A stretch of 45,437 nucleotides of DNA from a virus. Where the stretch lies: positions 1 through 45,437 of IMG/VR virus record IMGVR_UViG_2162886015_000004; one strand, given 5' to 3'. A program made the position numbers and the translations under genes. This document shows positions 37,055 to 45,437 of this stretch, piece by piece (position 1 is the stretch's first letter; each line of letters starts with the position of its first letter). The notes beneath the pieces were generated by a model, which was not told the origin of the DNA, did not search any database, and saw only the letters and a program-made list of their open reading frames with translations.

Positions 37055-38022
37055 AGACCGTCTCTGCCGGCTTCAAGACGATGCTGCAGACCTCGCTATC
37101 GCTGATGGTAGCCGACCTCTACACGCTCACGCTGCTATCCGGCACCGTGCTGTACTACACCGATGCGCCGGTCAACATCACGTTCGGCGGCAACACCTTC
37201 CTCGCTGCGCAGCTGGACAGCGCGCCTGGCTTCGCGCGCGGCCCGACGAAGACAGCGATCGGCCTGCAGGTTGAGACGCTGGAAGTGGACATTCTCTACG
37301 ACGGCGCGACCCGCATCATGGGTGTCACGCCGGGCGCGTTCGCCAATGCCGGTGGCTTCGACGGCGCCACGCTCAAGGTGGACAAGTTCCTGACGCCATC
37401 CCTGGCCGATACCACGCGCGGCATCGTCAACCTGTTCACTGGCGTGGTGTCCGACATCTCGGCCGGCTCCGGCAAGATCGCGCTGAATGTGTCCAGCAGC
37501 ATGGTCTATCTGAATGCCGCGTTCCCGCGCAATTACTTCATGCCGCAGGACAACAATGCCTTGTTCGATGCGAACACCGGCATCAGTAAGGCGGCATGGG
37601 CGGTCGCTGGCACGACCACCAGCAGCACGAAGACCACGATCACGGCGACGGGCCTGACGCAGCCGACGGACTGGTTTGCGCTCGGCTATATCGTCATCAC
37701 CTCGGGCGTGAATGCGGGACTGACCCGCAGCGTCAAGGCGTTCAGCGGCGGCGTGCTGACCTTGTTGTATCCGCTGCCCAATCCGTGCACGGCTGGCGAT
37801 ACCTTCACAGCCTACCCGGGCTACGACCGGACGCAGGCGACGGCCACGACCAAGTTCAGCATGTTGTCGCGCTTCCGAGGCTTTCCCTACGTGCCGACAC
37901 CGGAAGTCATCACGCTGGGCCAGAACGGCAGCGCGCCGAGCGACAACAGTGGTGCCGGCGCAGGCCTGAATGGTGTGGGCCGCGGCGGCGGCGGGCAGCG
38001 CGGGCGCTTCCTGCAGCAATGA
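37051..38022 (+). CDS. DUF2163/BR0599-family tail-tip protein (GTA gp13-like)
   Basis: A 323-aa protein: LYTLTLLSGTVLYYTDAPVN, TKTAIGLQVETLEVDILYDG, LFTGVVSDISAGSGKIALNV, FSMLSRFRGFPYVPTPE. This order matches the DUF2163/BR0599 hub protein of siphoviruses and GTAs. Typical C-terminal Gly-rich tail. Overlaps its neighbours as ATGA. Confidence 0.85.
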   Translation: MKTVSAGFKTMLQTSLSLMVADLYTLTLLSGTVLYYTDAPVNITFGGNTFLAAQLDSAPGFARGPTKTAIGLQVETLEVDILYDGATRIMGVTPGAFANAGGFDGATLKVDKFLTPSLADTTRGIVNLFTGVVSDISAGSGKIALNVSSSMVYLNAAFPRNYFMPQDNNALFDANTGISKAAWAVAGTTTSSTKTTITATGLTQPTDWFALGYIVITSGVNAGLTRSVKAFSGGVLTLLYPLPNPCTAGDTFTAYPGYDRTQATATTKFSMLSRFRGFPYVPTPEVITLGQNGSAPSDNSGAGAGLNGVGRGGGGQRGRFLQQ

Positions 38023-38447
38023 CCGACTCGACGCAAAACCGCATCGTTGCCGAAGCGCAGCGATGGATCGGCACGCCTTATCGCCACAGCGCGGACGTGT
38101 TCGGCGTTGGCGTCGATTGCGCGATGTTGCTGGTGCGCGTGTTCTGCGATCTCGGACTGGTGCCCCAGTTCGACCCGCGCCCGTATGCCACCGACTGGCA
38201 CATGCACCGCAGCGAAGAGAAATACCTCGGCGGCGTGATGCGCTACGCCGTGAAGGTGGATGAACCGCAACCCGGTGACGTCGCCCTGTTCAAGTTCGGC
38301 CGCTGCCTCTCGCACGGCGGCATCGTCGATGCCGTCTCCCCCGAAATCACCATGATTCACGCCGACCTGAATGCGGGCTGCGTCGAGCGCACGGAAGTGC
38401 GTCGATGGGCTGACCGTCTGGCCGGCTATTGGAGAGTTGCCCAGTGA
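38019..38447 (+). CDS. NlpC/P60 peptidase of the tail tip (GTA gp14-like)
   Basis: A 142-aa cell-wall peptidase. Catalytic Cys34 in GVDCAMLL and His99 in CLSHGGIV are visible. Such proteins locally digest peptidoglycan during DNA entry and help assemble the tip. ATGA overlap upstream; its TGA overlaps the GTG start of the host-specificity gene. Confidence 0.9.
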   Translation: MTDSTQNRIVAEAQRWIGTPYRHSADVFGVGVDCAMLLVRVFCDLGLVPQFDPRPYATDWHMHRSEEKYLGGVMRYAVKVDEPQPGDVALFKFGRCLSHGGIVDAVSPEITMIHADLNAGCVERTEVRRWADRLAGYWRVAQ

Positions 38448-41400
38448 GTATCTTCGGCGGTGGGGCCAAGTCGGCAGCGACGACTCCCACTAAGGCGATG
38501 GGCCTAAACCTGCAGGGTGCGCAGTACGGTGCACCGATCCCTGCCGTGTTCGGCCAGAACAAGGTCGCCGGCAATGTCATCGACTACATGGATTTTCAGG
38601 CCATCGGGCATCAGCAGAAGCAGCCCGGCAAAGGCGGTGGCGGCGGATCGTCGGGTACGACGTACACGTACAGCAGCAGCTATTTGCTGGGCCTGTGTGA
38701 GGGTCCGGCGACCATCGTCAACGTCTACGACGGCAGCAGCGTCAGAAGCCTGTCATCGGTCGGCGGCATCGGATTCACTGGCACTCTCGGCCAGGCGCCA
38801 TGGGCGCACCTGACCGGGCTGCATGCCATCGGTTACTCCGGCACCGCGCTGGCCGCATTCCAGAACAAGGATCTCGGCGGTTCCGCATCGCTGCCGAACT
38901 ACAACTTCGAGATGGCGGGGCGTAACCAGTTCGGCTCCGGCATCGTCGATGCGAACCCGGCCGATATCATCACCGCGATCTGCACGGACACGCAGATCGG
39001 CGTGGCTTTCAATTCGCTGGGCGACCTGACCGCGTTCAAGACGTATTGCACCGCCGCTGGCATCTTCTTCAGCCCGGTCTATGCGACGCAGCAATCCGCG
39101 CAGCAGACGCTGGATGACCTGTTCAAGTATTCGAACAGTGCGCCCTTCTTCAGCGAAGGTGTGCTCAAGGTCGTGCCCTACGGCGATGCGGTGATCACCG
39201 GCAATGGCGTCACCTTTACGCCGAACGTGACGGCGGTGGCGGATCTCGGTCGCGACGACTTCATCACGAACGGTCCCGGCGATCCGGTGACGGTGAAGCG
39301 CGTCGGCCCGGCCGACGCCATGAACATCGAGCGCGTCGAGTTTAAGGACCGCTCCAACACGTACCACACCAGCACGGTGATCGCGTCGATCGATCAGGAC
39401 GTGGTTGGCACGGGCGCACGCGCCGACCAGACCGATTCCGTCGACATGATCACCACGGCAGCGGTCGCGCGCCTGGTCGCGCAAAACCTGCTGCAACGCA
39501 CCTACTACATCCGCAACACCTACGAGTTTCAGCTTTCGTGGCGTTATTGCTACCTCGAACCGATGGATGTGGTGACGCTGACCGATGCCAACACCGGCCT
39601 GTACCTGACGCCTGTGCGCATCACCGAAATCAGCGAAGACGAACACGGGCTGCTGTCGATCGTCGCCGAAGAGTTCCCCGATGGCGTCAGTCATGGCGGT
39701 ATCTATGCGACGCAGGCCAATGCCGGCGCGACGGTGGACACGAACGCCGACCCCGGCGCGATCGACGGCCCCTACCTGTTCCGTGGCCCCGGCTTCCTCG
39801 TCTCCAACAACCAGCCGGAGATCTGGTGTGCGCTGTCCGGCAACGACCCGATGTGGGCCGGCTGTGACGTCTACCTGAGCCACGACGGCACCAGCTATAC
39901 CTATCTGGCGACCCATAGCCGGCGAGCGGCCTACGGGGCGCTGACGAACGCGCTGCCATCGGTAGCCGACCCTGACACCACCAGCGCGCCGAACGTCGTC
40001 CTGAACGGCCCGGCGCAGCTTCTGGGTGGCACGACGGCCGATGCCGACCAGTTCATCACGCTGGCGATGGTCGATCAGGAAATCATCGCGTACCAGACGG
40101 CCACGCTGGCCGGCGGCCCGAGCTACACGCTGGGGTATCTGCGCCGCGGCGGTTACGGCTCGGCGATTGCGGCCCATGCGACCAATGCCCCGTTCGTGCG
40201 CCTCGATGAAAACATTCTGCGAATCCCGGTCGACCCGTCGCAGATCGGCCAGACGGTCTACCTCAAGTTCGTCAGTTTCAACGTGTTCGGAAAGGGTGGC
40301 CGCACGCTGGCGAGCGAGACGGCGTACACCTACGTCATCGGCACGAACATCGAGCTTCCGGATGTTCCGCTCACGCCGGTGAGCTTCGCCGCGACCGGTG
40401 TCGCCGATGGCGTCTCGCTGACCTGGACGAACCCGAACCCTGCCGCCGTAGGCTGCACGTCGATCGAATACGCCACGGCCAGCGGCGGACCTTGGACAGT
40501 GCTGGCGCAAGAAGGTCCGACGACAACCAGCTTTTCGCATCACTTCACCAATGGCGCGACGTACTACTACCGCGCCCGCTCGCGTGGCCCCCTCGTTGCC
40601 GCTGGCTTCTCAGCCTATACGGCGACAGTCAGCAATACGGGTACGAACGTCGGCGCGATCAGCACGACGGCCAACACCGCCAATACCACCGCAAACACAG
40701 CGCAGTCCGTAGCGCTGCAGGTTCCCATCGTCAACCCCAACTTCGACGCCACACCGGCAGGCTATGGTTGGGTCGCGGACTCCGGTAGCGGCTGGGTGAC
40801 GGACATGACCGGCATCACGCCTGGAGGGCAGCCAGGTTGCGCCAAGCACGTCGGTGGTAGCGGCGCGGCAGCGGGTTCATACCGCAACATTGGGCGCGCA
40901 CCGTGCCAGCCCGGACAGGTCGTGAAGTTTCAGGCGCTGATCCAAGCTATCGCCGCGAATGGCTACTGCACGCCGACGATCAGCTTCCAAAACATATCAG
41001 GGACGGAAATTACCTCTGCCGCCGGCAACATATTGGTAACCGGCACGACGACGGTTGGCTCATTCGCCACAGCGAGCGCCCCCGCAGGCACGGTATGCGT
41101 CGTCATGCAGCTCACCGTGTCGGGGCATACGTCTGGCACCTACCTGTGCGACAACACTGCCACCAACATGCAACCGTCGAGCATTGACGAAGTGCCCGAC
41201 GGCACGACGAATGCCCGCACGCTGGCGACGCGAGTCAACGCCGGCAATCCATTGATCGATTTTTCAGCGAGCTACCACCTCAACAAGAACCTCTCGAACA
41301 TTGCGGATGCTGGAGGGAGGTATGCCAGCGTCTATACACCGGCGTTGCAAACGGCGCCAGGTGCGAATCAGATCCGCAACCCGACTGCGCGAATGTCGAA

Positions 41401-42982
41401 CGCCTACTGGTCGGCGGCCGTAGCCACCCAAGGCAATACCGCATCGGATGGCTATTACTGGGCCATGCCGGTCACCACCGTGGCGACAACGTCTATCCAG
41501 GTTGGCGAGAATCATGCGATCCCAGCCGGCACAGTGCTCACCATCGCGGCGGACATGTATGCAGGCGGCCTCACATCCGGCACATTTGCCGCAGATATCG
41601 AGTTCCTCAATTCAAGTCTAGGTGTAATCGCTACTTCGCAAGCAGCCATTCCAGCAGTGGCAGGGGCCGGCTGGACGCGCTATTCAGCTACGACCCCGGC
41701 CGCGCCTGCCGGAACGGCTTATTTCCATGCGCGTTTCTATCTTGCATCGGCAATCAGCTCGAACTGCTCCATCCGACTTATCAAGGTCCAGCTGGGGTCA
41801 GTGGCTACGCCGTATAGCGACGAAGCCACCGCAAATACGATCGATCTAGCCGACACAAATCACGTCAACAAGAACCTAGATAACCTCGCAGATGGTGGCA
41901 CCTATGGTCGCCCCCTCGGAATCCGTCTTAACGCTGGCAACCCGCTGATCGACTTCAGTGCCGGCTACCACCTAAACAAAAATCTAGACAACGTTGCTGA
42001 CGGCACCACTTACGGGCGTACGAATACCACAGCACTCACCGGCGGCAACGTCGATCTGTCGAAAGCGGGCGTAACCAACAAGACGTTGGATAACATTGCC
42101 GACACCGCCAGTTTCGGTCGCCTATCCATCGCCGACTTCACGGCGGGAAATCGACTTGGTCTTCGGGTAGCGGGTAGCGGCCATCGCGTCGGCGACCAGC
42201 GCAACCTACTGCCGATTCTTTCGGCAGGCGCGCAGGCGGTATGGCAAAGCCTCACGATCAGCTACACGTCCGCAGCGGGCACGCCAGCGACAGCTACTAT
42301 CAGCGTGAGCGCGGCCAACATTCTCGGTCTGATCGACTCGGGCTCAACCGTGGCATACAACGCAAGCAGCGCCGGCGTGACGGGCACGGGCGGCACGGCA
42401 CCGACGTATTACCTCTACTACATCGACGCAGGCTATGCGGGAGGAACGCAGACCTTGCATGCAACGACCGTCGGCAATGACCTACGCCAGCAGCTCGGCA
42501 TCGTCTACATCGGGACTGTGACAGTGTCGTTCCCCACGTCGGGAACGGGCGGTGGTGGCGGCGGCGGCGGATTGTGCGTCTGCGATGACATGTTCATCGA
42601 TCACGACACGATGGCTGGCGAGGCGTGCATTGGTCACCTGTTCGACTGTCTCGACTTGCCAACTCAAGGCATGCGCAAGTTCCGGCGTCGATTGCTGGCC
42701 GTGGAGCGCGATACGGTCGAGTGCCTACGCCTGACGACGGATGCCGGCGCGATCTGGGAAGGCAGCCTCGCGACACCGTTTGACCTATTCGACGGTCGGA
42801 TGATCCTCGCGCCAGACATGCTGGGCGAACAGGTCGTTACAGACAAAGGCGTCGAAGTCGTTGTCCGTGTTGATCCGATCGGTCCGCAGCCTGTCTCGCA
42901 TATACATCTGGGCGGATGCAGCTATGCAGCCGGCTCCGATCCGTCGCACCGCGTCTACTCGCACAACGCGCTCAAGCCCTGA
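38444..42982 (+). CDS. Tail-tip host-specificity protein with C-terminal Hint-like domain
   Basis: A 1512-aa protein, J-like or GTA gp15-like. The first 700 or so residues are the conserved tail hub (NLQGAQYGAPIPAVFGQNKV, IDQDVVGTGARADQTDSVDM). A fibronectin-like stretch follows (SLTWTNPNPAAVGCTSIEYA), then repeats of an NK-x-L-x-N-(I/L/V)AD-x-x-x-YGR motif (41279-42120). A poly-Gly hinge leads to a 135-residue end domain beginning with Cys1378 and ending SHNALKP, which looks like a Hint (intein-like) domain. The protein binds the host receptor. The start is GTG 38444, GGAG upstream, overlapping the previous stop. Confidence 0.9.
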   Translation: MSIFGGGAKSAATTPTKAMGLNLQGAQYGAPIPAVFGQNKVAGNVIDYMDFQAIGHQQKQPGKGGGGGSSGTTYTYSSSYLLGLCEGPATIVNVYDGSSVRSLSSVGGIGFTGTLGQAPWAHLTGLHAIGYSGTALAAFQNKDLGGSASLPNYNFEMAGRNQFGSGIVDANPADIITAICTDTQIGVAFNSLGDLTAFKTYCTAAGIFFSPVYATQQSAQQTLDDLFKYSNSAPFFSEGVLKVVPYGDAVITGNGVTFTPNVTAVADLGRDDFITNGPGDPVTVKRVGPADAMNIERVEFKDRSNTYHTSTVIASIDQDVVGTGARADQTDSVDMITTAAVARLVAQNLLQRTYYIRNTYEFQLSWRYCYLEPMDVVTLTDANTGLYLTPVRITEISEDEHGLLSIVAEEFPDGVSHGGIYATQANAGATVDTNADPGAIDGPYLFRGPGFLVSNNQPEIWCALSGNDPMWAGCDVYLSHDGTSYTYLATHSRRAAYGALTNALPSVADPDTTSAPNVVLNGPAQLLGGTTADADQFITLAMVDQEIIAYQTATLAGGPSYTLGYLRRGGYGSAIAAHATNAPFVRLDENILRIPVDPSQIGQTVYLKFVSFNVFGKGGRTLASETAYTYVIGTNIELPDVPLTPVSFAATGVADGVSLTWTNPNPAAVGCTSIEYATASGGPWTVLAQEGPTTTSFSHHFTNGATYYYRARSRGPLVAAGFSAYTATVSNTGTNVGAISTTANTANTTANTAQSVALQVPIVNPNFDATPAGYGWVADSGSGWVTDMTGITPGGQPGCAKHVGGSGAAAGSYRNIGRAPCQPGQVVKFQALIQAIAANGYCTPTISFQNISGTEITSAAGNILVTGTTTVGSFATASAPAGTVCVVMQLTVSGHTSGTYLCDNTATNMQPSSIDEVPDGTTNARTLATRVNAGNPLIDFSASYHLNKNLSNIADAGGRYASVYTPALQTAPGANQIRNPTARMSNAYWSAAVATQGNTASDGYYWAMPVTTVATTSIQVGENHAIPAGTVLTIAADMYAGGLTSGTFAADIEFLNSSLGVIATSQAAIPAVAGAGWTRYSATTPAAPAGTAYFHARFYLASAISSNCSIRLIKVQLGSVATPYSDEATANTIDLADTNHVNKNLDNLADGGTYGRPLGIRLNAGNPLIDFSAGYHLNKNLDNVADGTTYGRTNTTALTGGNVDLSKAGVTNKTLDNIADTASFGRLSIADFTAGNRLGLRVAGSGHRVGDQRNLLPILSAGAQAVWQSLTISYTSAAGTPATATISVSAANILGLIDSGSTVAYNASSAGVTGTGGTAPTYYLYYIDAGYAGGTQTLHATTVGNDLRQQLGIVYIGTVTVSFPTSGTGGGGGGGGLCVCDDMFIDHDTMAGEACIGHLFDCLDLPTQGMRKFRRRLLAVERDTVECLRLTTDAGAIWEGSLATPFDLFDGRMILAPDMLGEQVVTDKGVEVVVRVDPIGPQPVSHIHLGGCSYAAGSDPSHRVYSHNALKP

Positions 42983-42992
42983 GAGGCATTCC

Positions 42993-43421
42993 ATGTCCTA
43001 CACCCTAGTTAACCCGCCCACCGTGCCAGTAGCTGCCGCAGAGGCGCAAGTCACCCTCGATACCGGTCAGACCGTGCTAATCGCGGCGTCCAACTGCCGC
43101 GTGGTCGGCAATTGCCTCTGCGTGCGCGCGGATGCGCGATGCGTCGATGCCCAAGGCGTGACACTCAACGACGGCAACGGACACGCCATTGTGTCCACGG
43201 CGCACGGTAATTTTGCGCCGGAAATCGTCGATGCCATCGGAGTACCAGCGCTGACCAAGGACATTACCCTGTTGGCGATCGGCGAGCCGGTGACCGCGAC
43301 TCTCAATGGAGTACCCGTTGTGACGCAAGACCCCAGCGTGTTGGCGTCGTATTCCATCCGCGCGGCCATCGCTGCCGGCGCCCATTCGGGGCCAGTCACT
43401 GATCTGGGAGCACTGCTGTGA
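42993..43421 (+). CDS. Tail-associated protein of unknown function
   Basis: A 142-aa beta-rich protein (MSYTLVNPPTVPVAAAEAQV, TLDTGQTVLIAASNCRVVG, VSTAHGNFAPEIVDAIGVP). GAGG stands before the ATG. It follows the host-specificity gene and may be a tail-fibre accessory or cap. No family recognised. Confidence 0.6.
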   Translation: MSYTLVNPPTVPVAAAEAQVTLDTGQTVLIAASNCRVVGNCLCVRADARCVDAQGVTLNDGNGHAIVSTAHGNFAPEIVDAIGVPALTKDITLLAIGEPVTATLNGVPVVTQDPSVLASYSIRAAIAAGAHSGPVTDLGALL

Positions 43422-43654
43422 AGATCACCATCCAACCCACGCACCTGGGCCAGCTTGCCGCTGGCGAGTCCGCCGTTACCGTCAATTGCCATGATAACGA
43501 TGGCGCGGAGATCGTGCTGTTCAACGCGATCTATGACGGCACCAAGCTGACCGCGATCAACGGGACGCGCAAGCTGCCGGAGGATTCGGTGGCGGAAGGT
43601 ACGATCGAGGCGGCCGCCGAAACGCTAGCCGCAAGGTTCGAGGTGCCGGCATGA
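43418..43654 (+). CDS. Small protein near attR
   Basis: A 78-aa beta-then-helix protein (MKITIQPTHLGQLAAGESAV, IVLFNAIYDGTKLTAING). ATGA overlaps at both ends. No family recognised. Confidence 0.6.
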   Translation: MKITIQPTHLGQLAAGESAVTVNCHDNDGAEIVLFNAIYDGTKLTAINGTRKLPEDSVAEGTIEAAAETLAARFEVPA

Positions 43655-43962
43655 AGCGCCTCTTCCTAATCTTGGTGCTGCCGATCCTGATGCTCGGCTT
43701 GCTGCTGACGCTGGGCCAGTACCTCGTGTTCATCCTTGCCAACCCCGACAAGGCGTTCGCAATTGCCCGAGCGATCGATATCACGACGAACACCGGGTTC
43801 AACGGTAAGCCCGATACCACGATCAGCGCTCGCACAGCGCGCGCACGAAACGCCGGCAAGACATGGGGCTGCGTGTTGTGCAAGTTCTACGCGTTGTTCC
43901 AGGCGGATCATTGCGATCTCGCATTGAAGGATGCTGACCCCTCTGAGCCTATCGCCAGGTAG
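43651..43962 (+). CDS. Membrane-anchored phage protein with HC motif
   Basis: A 103-aa protein with an N-terminal membrane helix (LFLILVLPILMLGLLLTLGQ) and a soluble C-terminus with KPDTTISARTARARN and FYALFQADHCDLAL. The DxTISxR...HC pattern occurs in small phage proteins encoded near the tail or lysis end of other prophages. Function unknown; not a spanin by sequence. Confidence 0.6.
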   Translation: MKRLFLILVLPILMLGLLLTLGQYLVFILANPDKAFAIARAIDITTNTGFNGKPDTTISARTARARNAGKTWGCVLCKFYALFQADHCDLALKDADPSEPIAR

Positions 43963-43967
43963 TTCCT

Positions 43968-44171
43968 GTGACCATTCGAAACCCAGTCCTATACCGCAAT
44001 AGCCAGCGCCGCCGCGATACGGCATGGCTCGGCCACCTCGATGCTTTGGCTGAACAACAAAGGGCAGCGCAAGTGCTTGCTGATCGCCGCATTTATCGGG
44101 CGAAGCATCCGAAGAAAAAGCAGCCTCGCCACGTTCGAATCTCGGTTCAATTCCCAAAATCATCGTCGTAG
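43968..44171 (+). CDS. Possible small basic protein at the prophage end
   Basis: A 67-aa frame from GTG, rich in Arg, Lys and Gln (LYRNSQRRRDTAWLGHLDAL). It lies between the membrane protein and the attR arm sites. No ribosome site better than GGTAG, no known family; may be non-coding. Confidence 0.4.
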   Translation: MTIRNPVLYRNSQRRRDTAWLGHLDALAEQQRAAQVLADRRIYRAKHPKKKQPRHVRISVQFPKSSS

Positions 44172-44186
44172 TCGCCAGCGAGAATT

Positions 44187-44249
44187 GCGTGTAAAACCCA
44201 CCCCGCAACCCGCATTCTTGCGTCGAAACGTGGTCGATTCCGTGTAAAT
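44187..44249. promoter_or_regulatory. Putative integrase arm-type sites, right
   Basis: GCGTGTAAAA at 44187-44196 and CCGTGTAAAT at 44240-44249, matching the pair next to attL. They lie 37-90 bp from the attR core, on the phage side. The 115 bp from 44172 to attR hold no gene. Confidence 0.55.
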
Positions 44250-44286
44250 AGATTCGCAGCAACACCATGATTTAACAGCATCGTTT

Positions 44287-44338
44287 ACTTGACTGTTAAT
44301 CAGGGGGTCGCTGGTTCGAGTCCAGCTTCGGGCGCCAC
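44287..44338 (+). repeat. attR core (52-bp direct repeat)
   Basis: A perfect copy of 714-765 carrying the 3' part of tRNA-Asn without its 5' part. It marks the right prophage boundary and is the original 3' end of the host tRNA gene. Confidence 0.95.
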
Positions 44339-44346
44339 GTTTGATG

Positions 44347-44374
44347 AAAAAAGCCGGCACATTGCCGGCTTTTT
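44347..44374 (+). terminator. Original terminator of tRNA-Asn
   Basis: Stem AAAAAGCCGGC/GCCGGCTTTTT with loop ACATT. It is symmetric (A run before, T run after) so it can also end the leftward pilin gene transcript. The prophage separates it from the tRNA. Confidence 0.85.
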
Positions 44375-44399
44375 GCTTTTTCGCGGCGATGGCGTCCGG

Positions 44400-44999
44400 T
44401 CAGTTCATTTGCGAGCAGTTTGCGATCTGATTTTTGCTGGCCGGAGCGCCGCGGACGCGGCCGGAGTTGGAGACCACCACGCTGAGCGCATGCTGCGGGC
44501 TGGCGGGCTGGCAGAACAGCAAGGTGATGTTGCTGCCGCTGGCGCTGCCGTCGGGTTGGAAACGCACCACATGCCTGCCCGTGCTGCTGCTTATGATCAG
44601 CTTGCCGTGGTAGCTGTGGCCGAGGCTGACATAAAGCGGCCTGTTGTCGGGCTGGTTGTCGCCGTTGGCATCGTGGCCGAGCAGCCATCCGCTGTCCCAG
44701 CGCGTATCTCCATGGCAGCGGTTGCCGTCGCGGGTCGGGCAGAACAAGGTGCGCCTGCCGCTGACGATGGCGGTTTCGCGAGCGTGTCGAAGTGCCGCCA
44801 TGAAGTCGGTTTGCGCGACCTGCAACTGGTTCCGGACCAGCAGCTTCCGCATGGAGGGTATGGCCATGCCGGTGAGAGCTGCGACGATGGCGAGTACCAT
44901 GATCTGTTCGATCAGGCTCGCGCCACGCTGCCGGCGAGAAAACCTGAAGTTCCGAAGGGCTGTCACGGCGTCGCGTCCTGCGTTGTCCGGGACGCTCAT
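44400..44999 (-). CDS. Type IV pseudopilin, FimT/GspH family
   Basis: A 199-aa pseudopilin. The prepilin cleavage site is RG/ASLIEQ after Gly26, with Glu at +5 and a hydrophobic helix (MVLAIVAALTGMAIPSM). The C-terminal globular domain has the Cys residues and the WDSGWLLGHDANGD segment typical of FimT/GspH. It is a minor component of type IV pili and may bind DNA during uptake. It is a host gene, divergent from uvrB. Confidence 0.88.
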   Translation of the reverse strand: MSVPDNAGRDAVTALRNFRFSRRQRGASLIEQIMVLAIVAALTGMAIPSMRKLLVRNQLQVAQTDFMAALRHARETAIVSGRRTLFCPTRDGNRCHGDTRWDSGWLLGHDANGDNQPDNRPLYVSLGHSYHGKLIISSSTGRHVVRFQPDGSASGSNITLLFCQPASPQHALSVVVSNSGRVRGAPASKNQIANCSQMN

Positions 45000-45119
45000 G
45001 CTAGGACGCCGGTACCGGCCGGCCAGTAGCCCGAACGCGGTGTATGGGTCGGTTTCTGCTGACGCATCCTGTCAGCAGGCCCGATTTAAAATGCACTACC
45101 GCGCCCACATCTGTAGCCG

Positions 45120-45437
45120 ATGACTGACCGCTTCCAACTCGTCGCACCTTATCAACCCGCGGGCGATCAGCCGCAGGCGATCCGGAGTCTTTCCGCCGGC
45201 TTCGAGGCGGGCCTGGCCGCGCAGACCCTGCTTGGCGTCACCGGCTCGGGCAAGACCTACACGATCGCCAACGTGATCGAGAAGGTGCAGCGGCCGACCA
45301 TCGTGATGGCGCCGAACAAGACGCTGGCGGCGCAGCTGTACGGCGAGTTCAGGGAATTCTTTCCGCACAACGCGGTGGAGTACTTCGTCAGCTATTACGA
45401 TTACTACCAGCCGGAAGCCTACGTGGTGGCGTCGGAC
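45120..45437 (+). CDS. uvrB: UvrABC excinuclease subunit B, N-terminal part
   Basis: The first 106 codons of a gene cut by the window end. Walker A is GVTGSGKT (Lys45), followed by [17 protein letters not shown] and the start of the beta-hairpin region [10 protein letters not shown], all hallmarks of UvrB. It loads onto DNA with UvrA and verifies damage in nucleotide excision repair. Host gene; ATG 45120 matches the usual N-terminus. Confidence 0.97.
   Translation, partial: MTDRFQLVAPYQPAGDQPQAIRSLSAGFEAGLAAQTLLGVTGSGKTYTIANVIEKVQRPTIVMAPNKTLAAQLYGEFREFFPHNAVEYFVSYYDYYQPEAYVVASD

Larger units (their letters stand above)
714..44338. mobile_element. Complete lambdoid siphovirus prophage inserted at tRNA-Asn
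   Basis: The element is bounded by a 52-bp perfect direct repeat identical to the 3' part of tRNA-Asn, has an integrase next to attL, and carries immunity, recombination, replication, lysis, packaging, head and long non-contractile tail genes in lambda-like order. No structural gene looks broken: terminase, portal, protease, capsid, tape measure and tail tip are all full-length frames. The one visibly damaged part is the reverse transcriptase of a DGR near attL. Siphovirus morphology is inferred from the tail tube, frameshifted chaperone, long tape measure and GTA-like tail tip, with no sheath or contractile baseplate genes. Confidence 0.95.

Noticed and set aside
38753-40543. 596-aa minus-strand open frame
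   Set aside because: Antisense shadow of the host-specificity gene; Arg/Val/Asp-rich without domain signals.
43666-44268. 200-aa minus-strand frame near attR
   Set aside because: Overlaps three plus-strand genes with operon packing; no ribosome site or motifs. Kept as non-coding.
44287-44338. A second tRNA-Asn gene
   Set aside because: Only the 3' part is present; the D arm and 5' acceptor strand are missing. It is the attR copy.
1-45437. CRISPR arrays, insertion sequences, rRNA genes
   Set aside because: No regularly spaced repeats, transposase genes or rRNA segments were seen.

Overview
The window is a GC-rich, gammaproteobacterium-like chromosome segment interrupted by one complete lambdoid siphovirus prophage. 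The host flanks are the 3' part of a LOG-family nucleotide nucleosidase gene (PpnN/YgdH type) and tRNA-Asn on the left, and a FimT/GspH-type pseudopilin gene and the start of uvrB on the right. The gene content would fit a Xanthomonadales member; that is inference from gene content, not a measured relationship.

The prophage lies between a 52-bp direct repeat (714-765 and 44287-44338) that matches the 3' part of tRNA-Asn(GTT), so the element is about 43.6 kb. It is laid out like lambda. A leftward early operon (11151 to 799) runs from a promoter flanked by operators through small unknown genes, ERF annealing protein, YqaJ-type exonuclease, a NinB-like protein and DUF2303, to a DUF4224-like protein and integrase at attL. 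A leftward immunity operon (S24 repressor, an Ala-Pro repeat protein, a two-TM membrane protein in the position of lambda rex) ends at a terminator just before the left promoter. The rightward early operon starts with a Cro-like gene and carries an HNH nuclease, a regulator, a C5 methyltransferase, a SNF2-like helicase, a second DNA methyltransferase, a replication initiator and a DnaB helicase. Late genes follow: lysis, terminase, portal-gp7 fusion, protease/scaffold, capsid, connectors, tail tube, frameshifted tail chaperone, tape measure and a GTA-like tail tip (DUF2460, DUF2163, NlpC/P60, 1512-aa host-specificity protein).

The most interesting content is a diversity-generating retroelement (DGR) system spread through the leftward early operon. 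Three small C-type-lectin/DUF1566-like genes (ending at 3990, 8693 and 10347) have the same 126-bp 3' end, except at positions where every difference can be explained by a template adenine; no codon varies at its third base. This is the signature of adenine-directed mutagenic homing. Downstream of the first gene, in the classic DGR order, are an Avd-like gene, an AAC-rich template-repeat-like stretch and the N-terminal part of a DGR-type reverse transcriptase. However, the reverse transcriptase lacks its palm domain and runs in frame into a different C-terminal domain. The local template also does not match the three variable repeats. Either the targets were diversified by a template and enzyme outside this window, or the local cassette is a decayed, replaced relic.

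Other notable items are a long dual-coding stretch (C5 methyltransferase plus a second protein-like frame), five copies of an ACGG-N4-CCGT operator, a likely leaderless cro transcript, a nested in-frame scaffold start behind a perfect Shine-Dalgarno, a canonical CCCTTTG slippery site in the tail chaperone, a Hint-like domain ending the host-specificity protein, and a lipoprotein moron between the tail chaperone and tape measure genes. No stretch longer than about 300 bases lacks a feature.
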